Below the pieces are notes generated by a model, which saw nothing but the letters and a program-made list of their open reading frames with translations, did not search any database and was not told where the DNA came from. A stretch of DNA of 64,000 bases from JACMLD01 sp039919885 (GTDB taxonomy: Bacteria > Bacteroidota > Bacteroidia > Chitinophagales > Chitinophagaceae), in the NCBI GenBank assembly GCA_039919885.1, contig JBDSEV010000064.1, forward strand, positions 32,641-96,640, given 5' to 3'. The translations under genes were made by a program, and so were the position numbers. This document shows, piece after piece, positions 53,815 to 62,277 of the stretch; the stretch's first letter is position 1, and the number at the start of each line of letters is the position of its first letter.

Positions 53815-54019
53815 TCTTTAAATAGGAAGGTTTATAAGAATGAATGTAGAAATTTTTTTTGAATCTGCGTGCTTCCCGCCAGCATTAGGCGGTTCTTGAT
53901 GTAATGTAGGGATGGGAAATAGGTACGCTTCCCCGCAAAAAATAAGTGGCAAAAATTTTATGGATGGTTACCAAAATTTTAGCCCGATGGGTTGAAGCAA
54001 CAGGAATTACCGGGCAAAA

Positions 54020-55930
54020 TTATTGGCCAATAACTTTTAATTCGGTTCGCCGGTTCTTCGCTTTGCCTTCTTCTGTTTTATTGTCTGCCAGCGGTGCGCT
54101 ATCGCCCAGGCCCTGGAAAGAAAGCCGCCGCATATCTATGCCTTTTGCGGTGATGTATGCGACTACTGCTTTTGCGCGGTTGTTGGACAAAGCAATGTTT
54201 TCGGTGGGCTTACCCACATTGTCAGTATGGCCACTAATCTGGATACGAAGCGTGGGATTGTCTTTCATTAGCGTAACCACGTTATCCAGTTCTACCTGTG
54301 ATTCTGGTTTTAGTTCAAACCTGGCCACATCAAAGAAAATATTTTTTAATACAATACTTGCATTTGCTTCCAGTGGCTGCAAGGGTATGTCAATATTGTA
54401 GGTTGCATCTGGCTGCTTCTGGCTCAGCGGAAAATTTTCAGAGAAAAATAGATAGCCTTTCCGGTTTACGTTAAAGGCATAATCTTTACCAACCGGCAGT
54501 GTAACCAGGTAATTGCCTGTTTCATCCGTTTGCACACGGCTGATAATATCTTTTGTTTTTAAGTCGGCGAGTGCAACTGCGGAAGGAAGGCCTTTGCCGG
54601 TTTTTTTATCAAATACTTTTCCTTTTATCCAAAGTGTTTTAATCGGTCGGATATCGTTCCGCATTACGAAAGTATAAAGGTCCAGTCCGCCACGGGTGTC
54701 ACTGCGGTCGCTCGCATAGTACGCTACCGCACCGTCTGCCGTAATTACCAGGCTGCCTTCATTTTCTATTGTATTGATAGGGTATCCAAGGTTTTCCGGA
54801 AGACTCCATTTTCCTTGTGCGCCTTTGCGTACAACAAACAAATCATCGCCTCCATATCCCTGGTGGCCACTGCTGGTAAAATACAGTGTCTGGTTGTCTG
54901 CATGTATAAAAGGACAGCTTTCATCGCCAATGGTATTTACTTCTGGTCCCATATTCTCGGGTTCGCCCCAATGGCCATTGGCTCCCATATGCGAAACATA
55001 AATATCGCTGCCGCCATAACCCCCAAAACGCCGGCTGGCAAAATACAGGTCTCTTTTATCAGGAGATAGGCTAGGTGCAGATTCCCATTGGTCTGTATTT
55101 ATCCGGTTGCCCATATTTTCTGCCGCGCTCCAGCCTTCCGGTGTTAAGTAAGAAATATACAAATCGCAGCTGCCATAGCCTTCCTGGAAATTACAGCCGG
55201 TGAAGATGAGCCATTGCCCATCCTGCGAAATACTTTGCGCGCCCTCGTTGAAGTTGGTATTAATGCTGCCGGATAATGCCCTGGCAGATGACCATACCCC
55301 GTCTTTACTATAGGTTTCGAAAAAGTCTTCATTGACACTTCTCACGCGCCTGGTAAAAATCAACTGCCGGCTGTCGATGGTAAGTGCAGGAAAATATTCA
55401 GACACTGCGGTATTGATGCTGTCACCCAAATTAGTGGGTTCAAACTTATACGACGTATCGGTATGGCTTTTTTTGAAATCGATACCAAACTGGTAGCACC
55501 GCTGCCGATAGCCCGCAGCTTTTACACTGCTCTCATTAAGATTGGGAATGGTAGTGAAAACATTTACTGCAGCCAAGGCCTTCTCAAACCATCCTTTGCC
55601 AGCCAGGTTAATGGAATAGGGGAGGTTGTAATCCCTGAAGTAAATACTGTCAATGGACCTAGCTGCTTCGTAATTTATGATAGCACTGTCGTAGTTTTTC
55701 AACTCGCCATACATGCCTGCAATGGAGAGATACGCATCAAGAAAACCTTTGTCAATCTTTACCGCCTGTTGCAAAAGACGGATGCCTTCCCGCAGGTTGC
55801 CGTCTGTTGCTTCCTGCAGGCCCTGGCTGTGTAGCGCTGCGGCTTTTTTATTTATTTTTTCCGGATTGTATTGCTGGGCATGTATAGCGGAGGCTGACAA
55901 TATAATAAGTACAAAACAAAGTAATTTCAT
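54020..55930 (-). CDS. PorE-like protein: TPR, WD40-like propeller, regulatory-like domain, OmpA
   Basis: A 636-residue exported protein. The ATG at 55930 opens the signal peptide MKLLCFVLIILSASAIHAQ. Domain order is tetratricopeptide-like helices (about 20-130), a PD40/WD40-like propeller (about 165-410, repeats such as SPDKRDLYFASRRFGGYGG), a carboxypeptidase-regulatory-like domain (about 425-500) and a C-terminal OmpA domain (about 535-636) with GHTDNVG and NNRAKAVVAYI. This is the order of PorE, a Porphyromonas T9SS protein that binds peptidoglycan and PorP. It may anchor the T9SS or related machinery. Other Bacteroidota encode several such proteins, so true PorE identity is uncertain. 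Confidence 0.83.
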   Translation of the reverse strand: MKLLCFVLIILSASAIHAQQYNPEKINKKAAALHSQGLQEATDGNLREGIRLLQQAVKIDKGFLDAYLSIAGMYGELKNYDSAIINYEAARSIDSIYFRDYNLPYSINLAGKGWFEKALAAVNVFTTIPNLNESSVKAAGYRQRCYQFGIDFKKSHTDTSYKFEPTNLGDSINTAVSEYFPALTIDSRQLIFTRRVRSVNEDFFETYSKDGVWSSARALSGSINTNFNEGAQSISQDGQWLIFTGCNFQEGYGSCDLYISYLTPEGWSAAENMGNRINTDQWESAPSLSPDKRDLYFASRRFGGYGGSDIYVSHMGANGHWGEPENMGPEVNTIGDESCPFIHADNQTLYFTSSGHQGYGGDDLFVVRKGAQGKWSLPENLGYPINTIENEGSLVITADGAVAYYASDRSDTRGGLDLYTFVMRNDIRPIKTLWIKGKVFDKKTGKGLPSAVALADLKTKDIISRVQTDETGNYLVTLPVGKDYAFNVNRKGYLFFSENFPLSQKQPDATYNIDIPLQPLEANASIVLKNIFFDVARFELKPESQVELDNVVTLMKDNPTLRIQISGHTDNVGKPTENIALSNNRAKAVVAYITAKGIDMRRLSFQGLGDSAPLADNKTEEGKAKNRRTELKVIGQ

Positions 55931-55932
55931 GA

Positions 55933-55964
55933 CAAGGATATTAAAAGGTGCATGTTGAAAACAA
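55933..55964 (-). promoter_or_regulatory. Candidate promoter of the PorE-like gene
   Basis: Reading leftward, TTG (55962-55964), 21 bases, then TATCCTTG (55933-55940), seven of eight matches to TAnnTTTG. It ends 2 bases before the ATG. Confidence 0.4.
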
Positions 55965-56102
55965 CGAATCATGTAAATTATTCTGTACAAAACCAACCGG
56001 CACCAAAGCGTCTTACATGCTGTCCGTCAACAACTCATACAACGCATCATTCGCGCATTTATTCTTTATAAAAATGATAATCAAAGGTAAGCCAGCGGGT
56101 TT

Positions 56103-56723
56103 TTAAGGAACGTTAATGTATTTATGCAGTTGCAGGCTCAGTTCCCATTGCGGGTTGGCTTTTATATAGTCAACAATCAGCGGTATCATAGCGGGCGCCT
56201 TGCCCCATTCCGGCTGCAGGTACAGTCTGCAGGAAGCATTTGTTTGAGCGGCGAATTTTTCAGCCCACGCAAAATCGGTTTTATTGAAGATGACCACTTT
56301 TAGTTCGTTGGCCAGGTTTACCAGTTCTGGCAAAGGCGCCTTAAATTTTTTTGGGGAAAGGCAAATCCAGTCCCAGTTGCCGGTGAGCGGGGAGGAGCCC
56401 GAAGTTTCTATATTGGTTTGAAAGCCTGCCTGATGCAGGGACTGTGTAAGTTTAGAGAGGTTGTGCAAAAGCGGTTCGCCGCCTGTTACCACGGCCAGCC
56501 GGCCGGGATGCGAGGCGGCACGGGCAACAATGGATGTGATAGATAATTGGGGGTGGATGGCGGCATCCCAGCTGTCTTTTACATCGCACCAAACGCAACC
56601 CACATCGCAGCCGCCAAGGCGTATAAAGTAGGCCGCTTTTCCCTGGTGATAGCCCTCGCCTTGGATGGTATAAAAACTTTCCATTACAGGCAATGTGACC
56701 ACTGATACACTGGTGATTTCCAT
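56103..56723 (-). CDS. queE: 7-carboxy-7-deazaguanine synthase QueE
   Basis: A 206-residue radical SAM enzyme. The [4Fe-4S] cluster motif is CDVGCVWC (Cys39, Cys43, Cys46; a CX3CX2C radical-SAM arrangement), preceded by the QueE opening ESFYTIQGEGYHQGKAAYF. GGEP appears at about residue 81. It converts carboxy-tetrahydropterin to 7-carboxy-7-deazaguanine, an early step to queuosine. queC, queD and queF are not in the window. Start is a clean ATG. Confidence 0.93.
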   Translation of the reverse strand: MEITSVSVVTLPVMESFYTIQGEGYHQGKAAYFIRLGGCDVGCVWCDVKDSWDAAIHPQLSITSIVARAASHPGRLAVVTGGEPLLHNLSKLTQSLHQAGFQTNIETSGSSPLTGNWDWICLSPKKFKAPLPELVNLANELKVVIFNKTDFAWAEKFAAQTNASCRLYLQPEWGKAPAMIPLIVDYIKANPQWELSLQLHKYINVP

Positions 56724-57489
56724 GATTCCGCGAAGGTCGGGGTTTTTGGCGGAAAAAGGGCTGAGAACCGCTATAGCGAAGGGTTAATCAATGATGGGTG
56801 CGCCGGCTGCTGGTACCGGGGGGCACTTTCCAAATTGAATTGCTTCCTGGAACTTCCTGAAGACCCTTCAGGCATTCAGATCCTCATAATTGCTGAAGTG
56901 AATTGCCCATACGGCGCTTGCAGTTGCGGCCAGTAAAAAAATCAGTTCCTGCTGGGCGCATAATGGGATTGTCAGGTGAATGTTTTTATGGGAATAGTTT
57001 GGAGCAAACAGCATAACCGTGTTAGACGGGCCGGAATGCGCTCGGGCCCAATTTTTTATCTGACTAAAGTCGTAAGCGCGTTATGTTTTATTCAAATGCC
57101 CGTATTAACAGAATACCATCAAAGACTTTTGTCCATTAACAAATCGCCAGCCCTTTCTATTATCGCCAGGGGTATATAAAAGGCTGCATTGACTGGATAC
57201 GCATCGGGACAGATTTTAATTAGCAATATGCCGCAATGTTAAAAATTGTCGCTTGCCGAAGCATCTAATTCAGTAATTCTTGTGTCTCCCAGTAATACAC
57301 ACCCGCAAATATTAACATTAAATTAAAATTTATTTGGAAGTGAAGTTTAAAAATGTACTTTTACTGCCTAAAATTTCAAATATGTTAAATCGGTTGTAAT
57401 ATCGATGACGGCATAAATTCTTGGAGTGTCCTTATTACTATCGTTTTTTACAGACATTTAACTTTTGCTAAACTAAAAACTATCGCTGT
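56724..57489. other. Long intergenic region upstream of susC
   Basis: This 766-base gap holds no convincing gene; the 67-codon frame at 56976-57179 has no signal, motif or fitting start context. A perfect short hairpin, CCTGAAG/CTTCAGG, lies at 56856-56872. The last ~190 bases are AT-rich and contain the probable susC promoter. No sigma-factor, anti-sigma or regulator gene is present here, unlike many other SusC/D loci. Confidence 0.6.
57333..57363 (+). promoter_or_regulatory. Candidate susC promoter
   Basis: TTTG (57333-57336), 19 bases, then TACTTTTA (57356-57363), seven of eight matches to TAnnTTTG. It would give a leader of about 120 bases before the susC ATG at 57490. Confidence 0.45.
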
Positions 57490-60477
57490 ATGAAGAATAC
57501 AAAGATCTTCATTACGAAGGCCTTGTCTCTTGGCTTTCTTCTTCTCTTTTCGTTTTTTCAAGGTATTTCCCAGTCAAAAACAATTACAGGCAAGATTACA
57601 GATTCAAAAGACGGTTCACCCGTTGTTGGAGCTACTGTTCAGCCCAAGGGTTCCAAAAACGGAGCGTCTACAGGTGGTGATGGTAGCTTTTCTATTAGTG
57701 TTGCGCCAAATGTTTCCACGCTGGTAATTACTTCGGTAGGCTTTGGCAGACAGGAAGTTACTATTTCCGGTTCAACGGCCAATGTAAGCCTGGTAGCCAC
57801 CAATGCGAGCCTTAACGAGGTAGTGGTGGTGGGTTATGGCACACAGCGTAAAAAAGAAATTACAAGTGCTATTACCAGTGTAACCGCTGAACAGTTTAAT
57901 AAAGGCAATGTGAATGATGTTGCTCAGTTGCTGCAAGGTAAAGTTGCCGGTTTGTCTATCGCCCGCCCGGGTGGAGATCCAAACGGTGGCTTTGAAATAA
58001 GGCTGAGGGGTTTGTCTACCCTGGGAGCCAATACTCAGCCATTGGTTGTTGTAGATGGCCAGGTGGGAGCAGATTTGAATTCCATTGACCCCAATGATAT
58101 TAAATCCATTGACGTTCTTAAAGATGGTTCTTCAGCAGCAATTTATGGTACCCGCGGTTCTGCAGGTGTATTGATCGTTACAACAAAAACAGGTCAGCGC
58201 GGTCAGTCTCAGGTAAACTATAATGGTTCAGTGAGCATAGAAAATGGTGTACGGTTTACAAAACACATGTCGTCTGAAGAATACCGTACGCTTACCAAAG
58301 CGCTGGGTGCAGGTACAGACTACGGTTTTAATACTGACTGGAACAAAGAAATTACCCGTACTGCCGTTTCACACCAGCACAACCTGTCTTTTTCAGGTGG
58401 CAACGAACACACTACTTATAATGCATCGCTTAACTTCAGAAATGCAGAAGGTATTGCTATCACCACAGGTTTCCAGCAATTGAACGGAAGGGTGAATCTT
58501 ACGCACAAAGCATTAAATGATAAATTGGTATTTAATGTAGAGGTGAGCACCACACGTAAATCTTCAGATTTGGGTTACACCAATGCATTTGAATACGCAA
58601 CTATTTATAACCCAACTTCTCCGGTAAAAGCACAGAATCCTGCGCAGGATCTGGCCGGTGGTGGTTATTTTGAAGTAAGCGCCACGCAATATTCAAACCC
58701 TGTTGCCATTTTAAGGCAAAATACCAACCACCAGGATCTCAAAAGGCTCAACTTTGCTGGTTCGGTTGAATACGAAATTTTTAAAAACCTTAAAATCTTA
58801 ACCCGTTACGCACAGCAGTCAACAAGTACTTACCAGAATCAATATTCGCCCAGTACTGCGTTTATTGACCGTGGATTTCCAGCCGGTGCACCATTCAGTG
58901 TAACAGGTGTTGGCCGTCATGGCTATTCTTTCAAGAAGGATGATGAAGGGCTCACACAGTTGTATGAAAATACTTTGTCTTATCAGCATAAAATTTCAAA
59001 ACTTGATCTGAATGCCATTGCAGGTTATTCTTACCAGGATTTTATCTACCAGGGTTATTCACTGGGTGCCGGTAATTTCATTACTGACCTTTCTGCACAG
59101 GATTTTTCTACTGCCCAGGACGTTCAGGACGGTAAAGCAACCACAGCCAGCTACAAAAATGGTAACAAACTGGTTGCATTCTTCGGACGCATCAATCTTA
59201 ACTACAATAATTTTGCTTACCTGTCTGCTTCGTTAAGAAGAGAAGGTTCCTCACAATTCGGTCCGGCCAACAAATGGGGTTATTTCCCTGCGGTAAGTGC
59301 TGGTGTGGATTTGAACAAATTTGTTGAAATACCAAGTGTGAATTCACTTAAACTGAGAGGAAGCTTTGGTATCACTGGTAACCTCCCTCCTTCGTCAGGC
59401 TTGTCACAATTAACACTAACCGGACAGGGTAACTATCCAATCAATGGTGCGTTTATCGCCACATACGGGCCTAACCAGAATGAAAACCCTAATCTGAAAT
59501 GGGAAAGAAAAGCGGAGATTGACATCGGTTTGGATTTCGTAGCCTTCAACAACCGTTTAACCGGTACTGTTGATTGGTACAACCGTAAAACAAAAGACTT
59601 GATTTTCCTGGCAACGGTACCTTCCCCGCCAGCTATATTTGGTAGTGCATACCTGAACGTTGGTGACCTTACCGGCAAAGGCTATGAAATTGCTATCAAC
59701 TATGATGTATTGAAACAAAGGAAGCTGAACTGGAACACCGGCATCAATTACGCGCATAATCATGTTGTTTTATCAAGGCTGGATCCATCAGCAGGTTCTT
59801 ATATCGGCCAAACCAACCTTGGTTCACCCGGTCAGGAAGCTACACAGATCACCCGGTCTTACCAGGGTGCTGAAATAGGTGCTTTTTACCAGGCTGTTTA
59901 TATCGGTCTTGATAAAAATGGCAAGAATCTTTTTGACAACGGACAAGGCGTTGGTGTTGCTCCGGACTCTACTTCTTATAAAGCTGTTATCGGTCATGGT
60001 TTGCCTAAATTTGAAATGGGTTGGACGAACACCTTTACTTACGGAAAATGGGATTTAAACTTCTTCCTGCGTGGATCTTTTGGTCATGACCTGATTAACA
60101 CAGAAAGGGCGTTCTTTGAAAACTCAGCCGTGTCATCTATTTATAATGTAGTAAATACCAAATATTACAATACTGAACTGAATGATGCACAGCGTTTCAG
60201 CAGTTATTATGTAGAAAAAGGCGACTTCGTAAAATTGGACAACGCAACACTTGGATATAACTTCGACCTGAAAAAAGGTAATAAAAATGGTTTCAGAAGC
60301 ATCAGGGCGTTTTTTACAGGCCGCAACCTTTTCACTATTACCGGTTACACAGGTGCTGATCCTGAAGTGCGTTATTCTGATAACTTAAATGGTAATATCC
60401 TGGCTCCTGGTATTGACAGAAGGACAACATGGGTTTTAGCCCGTTCGTTCACACTGGGCTTTAACCTGGGCTTCTAA
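57490..60477 (+). CDS. SusC/RagA-family TonB-linked outer-membrane protein
   Basis: A 995-residue outer-membrane transporter. A signal peptide (about 1-28) is followed by a carboxypeptidase-regulatory-like domain (about 30-105), a TonB-box-like segment EVVVVGYGTQRKKE, a plug domain with the SusC hallmark AAIYGTRGSAGVLIVTTKTG, and a 22-strand barrel ending in the C-terminal Phe (FNLGF). Together with the SusD partner encoded 31 bases downstream it takes up a glycan, peptide or other bulky nutrient using energy from TonB. The substrate cannot be inferred: no glycoside hydrolase or peptidase gene is in view. Confidence 0.95.
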   Translation: MKNTKIFITKALSLGFLLLFSFFQGISQSKTITGKITDSKDGSPVVGATVQPKGSKNGASTGGDGSFSISVAPNVSTLVITSVGFGRQEVTISGSTANVSLVATNASLNEVVVVGYGTQRKKEITSAITSVTAEQFNKGNVNDVAQLLQGKVAGLSIARPGGDPNGGFEIRLRGLSTLGANTQPLVVVDGQVGADLNSIDPNDIKSIDVLKDGSSAAIYGTRGSAGVLIVTTKTGQRGQSQVNYNGSVSIENGVRFTKHMSSEEYRTLTKALGAGTDYGFNTDWNKEITRTAVSHQHNLSFSGGNEHTTYNASLNFRNAEGIAITTGFQQLNGRVNLTHKALNDKLVFNVEVSTTRKSSDLGYTNAFEYATIYNPTSPVKAQNPAQDLAGGGYFEVSATQYSNPVAILRQNTNHQDLKRLNFAGSVEYEIFKNLKILTRYAQQSTSTYQNQYSPSTAFIDRGFPAGAPFSVTGVGRHGYSFKKDDEGLTQLYENTLSYQHKISKLDLNAIAGYSYQDFIYQGYSLGAGNFITDLSAQDFSTAQDVQDGKATTASYKNGNKLVAFFGRINLNYNNFAYLSASLRREGSSQFGPANKWGYFPAVSAGVDLNKFVEIPSVNSLKLRGSFGITGNLPPSSGLSQLTLTGQGNYPINGAFIATYGPNQNENPNLKWERKAEIDIGLDFVAFNNRLTGTVDWYNRKTKDLIFLATVPSPPAIFGSAYLNVGDLTGKGYEIAINYDVLKQRKLNWNTGINYAHNHVVLSRLDPSAGSYIGQTNLGSPGQEATQITRSYQGAEIGAFYQAVYIGLDKNGKNLFDNGQGVGVAPDSTSYKAVIGHGLPKFEMGWTNTFTYGKWDLNFFLRGSFGHDLINTERAFFENSAVSSIYNVVNTKYYNTELNDAQRFSSYYVEKGDFVKLDNATLGYNFDLKKGNKNGFRSIRAFFTGRNLFTITGYTGADPEVRYSDNLNGNILAPGIDRRTTWVLARSFTLGFNLGF

Positions 60478-60508
60478 TAATAATTTTTATCATCTTTATA
60501 CTTACTAT

Positions 60509-62119
60509 ATGAAAAGTAGTGTTCTTAAATTGTTTATCATTGCAGGGCTGCTGCTGGCAGGCGTATCCTGTACCAAGCTGGATGAATCTGGCTATATTTA
60601 CGACAGAGTAACCGGCGCACAATTTGGTAAAACAGATTTGGAAATCAGTTCCTCTGTAGGCGCTGCGTATTCTAATTTGTCAGGTATGGCTTCCAACAAC
60701 CACTACCTTACAATGAATGAAGTTACCACAGATGAGTGTGTGGTACCTACCCGCGGGCCGGATTGGGGTGATGGTGGCCGTTGGATCAGGCTCAAACAGC
60801 ACATTTATAAAGCTGATGACCCGGATCCATTAAATGGTTGGACGTTTTGCTACAAGGGTGTATCTACCTGTAACCGCCTCATTGCGACGCTTACCACCTT
60901 CGGTACGCCCGCTGCACTTGATTACATTCCTGAGTTAAAAGCGTTGCGCGCTATTTATTATTATTGGTTGCTCGACTGGTACGGAAACGTTCCCCTGAGT
61001 ATCGATTTTAATGATACCAAACCACCAACCAATGCTACCAAACAGCAGGTATTTGATTTCATAGAAGCTGAGTTGGTTGCCAATGCCCCATTGCTAAAGA
61101 AACCAAGTTCCATTCCTGACATCGCTACGCAATACCGTGTAAATTATTATACGGCACAAGCATGTCTTGCTAAATTATACCTGAATGCACAGGTGTACAC
61201 CGGCACTCCTCAGTGGGATAAAGCCATTGCAGCCTGCAATACAATTATCAATTCCGGTATATTTGTGTTGACACCCACTTACGTAGAAAATTTCATACAG
61301 AACAACCAGTTTTCAAAAGAAACAATCTGGTCGATTCCTTATGATCACGTTAAGTTTACCGGGTCTAATATTAATATGATGACGCTGAGTTACCTCAACC
61401 AGCAAACATATAATATCAACGACCAACCATGGAATGGCTTCGCCACCACTGCAGAATTTTACAATTCTTATATTGACCCTACTTTAAATCCTGGTCCGCA
61501 GGGTAGAGTAGTGGGTCTTACGCCACTGGGCGATTCAGTTACTGCTACCGTTGATAAAAGAATGCAGGCTAACTTCCTGGTTGGTCCTCAGTTTGACGCA
61601 TCCGGCAAAAGGTTAATCGGTAATCCCGAGCCAACTGACCCAGATGGAGCGCCTTTTACCTTTACCCCTTATATCAATGAACTGGAGCCAAATGCATGGC
61701 GCCAGGCGGGTGCAAGAATTAGTAAATGGCAGTTCTACCAGAACATGACTTCCAGCATGGACAATGACTTTGCTATCTTCCGTTATGCAGATATTTTGTT
61801 AACGAAAGCAGAAGCAACAGCCAGGAAGGCAAATAACTGGAACGATCCAACCGTAGCCGCTGTTGTTAATCAAATCAGAACCCAGCATGGTGGTGTAACC
61901 GCTTTCACTAATATTACCGCTGCCAATTTCCTGGCAGAACGTGGAAGGGAAATGTTTTTTGAATCCTGGAGAAGGCAGGATATGATCCGTTTCGGAACAT
62001 ACAACAACGCCTTCCAGTTTCATCCTGCAGACGGGGACAGCCACGTAAATATTTTTCCGCTGCCTACATCGCAGCTGGATGCTAACAAAAACCTGAAACA
62101 AAACCCAGGTTACCAATAA
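60509..62119 (+). CDS. SusD/RagB-family nutrient-binding lipoprotein
   Basis: A 536-residue outer-membrane lipoprotein. Lipobox AGVSC with Cys21 is followed by SusD-like TPR helices with the segments ALRAIYYYWLLDWYGNVPLS and AQACLAKLYLNAQVY (each seen in part). The C-terminal half carries FRYADILLTKAEA and the ending FPLPTSQLDANKNLKQNPGY, both characteristic of the family. It forms a lid over the SusC barrel and captures the substrate at the cell surface. It lies 31 bases after susC and is followed by a 15-bp-stem terminator. Confidence 0.95.
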   Translation: MKSSVLKLFIIAGLLLAGVSCTKLDESGYIYDRVTGAQFGKTDLEISSSVGAAYSNLSGMASNNHYLTMNEVTTDECVVPTRGPDWGDGGRWIRLKQHIYKADDPDPLNGWTFCYKGVSTCNRLIATLTTFGTPAALDYIPELKALRAIYYYWLLDWYGNVPLSIDFNDTKPPTNATKQQVFDFIEAELVANAPLLKKPSSIPDIATQYRVNYYTAQACLAKLYLNAQVYTGTPQWDKAIAACNTIINSGIFVLTPTYVENFIQNNQFSKETIWSIPYDHVKFTGSNINMMTLSYLNQQTYNINDQPWNGFATTAEFYNSYIDPTLNPGPQGRVVGLTPLGDSVTATVDKRMQANFLVGPQFDASGKRLIGNPEPTDPDGAPFTFTPYINELEPNAWRQAGARISKWQFYQNMTSSMDNDFAIFRYADILLTKAEATARKANNWNDPTVAAVVNQIRTQHGGVTAFTNITAANFLAERGREMFFESWRRQDMIRFGTYNNAFQFHPADGDSHVNIFPLPTSQLDANKNLKQNPGYQ

Positions 62120-62144
62120 GCAATAACTGGTTTTTTTATACACG

Positions 62145-62187
62145 TAAAGCAAGTAATAATGTAATGTTATTACTTGCTTTATTTATT
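62145..62187 (+). terminator. Terminator after susD
   Basis: A perfect 15-bp stem (62145-62159 with 62167-62181) around a 7-base loop, TGTAATG, followed by TTTATT. The stem is AT-rich and the T-run is short and broken, so termination may be partial. Confidence 0.7.
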
Positions 62188-62277
62188 AAAATGGGCCTAA
62201 TTTACATATTATATCCATGGCGGCTATTCTCAAATGAATCAGTGAGGTTGGTGATCCTGGGTGAATTGTATACCGTT

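Noticed and set aside
56976..57179. 67-codon frame upstream of susC
   Set aside because: No signal peptide, family motif or promoter context; most likely chance in a long intergenic region.
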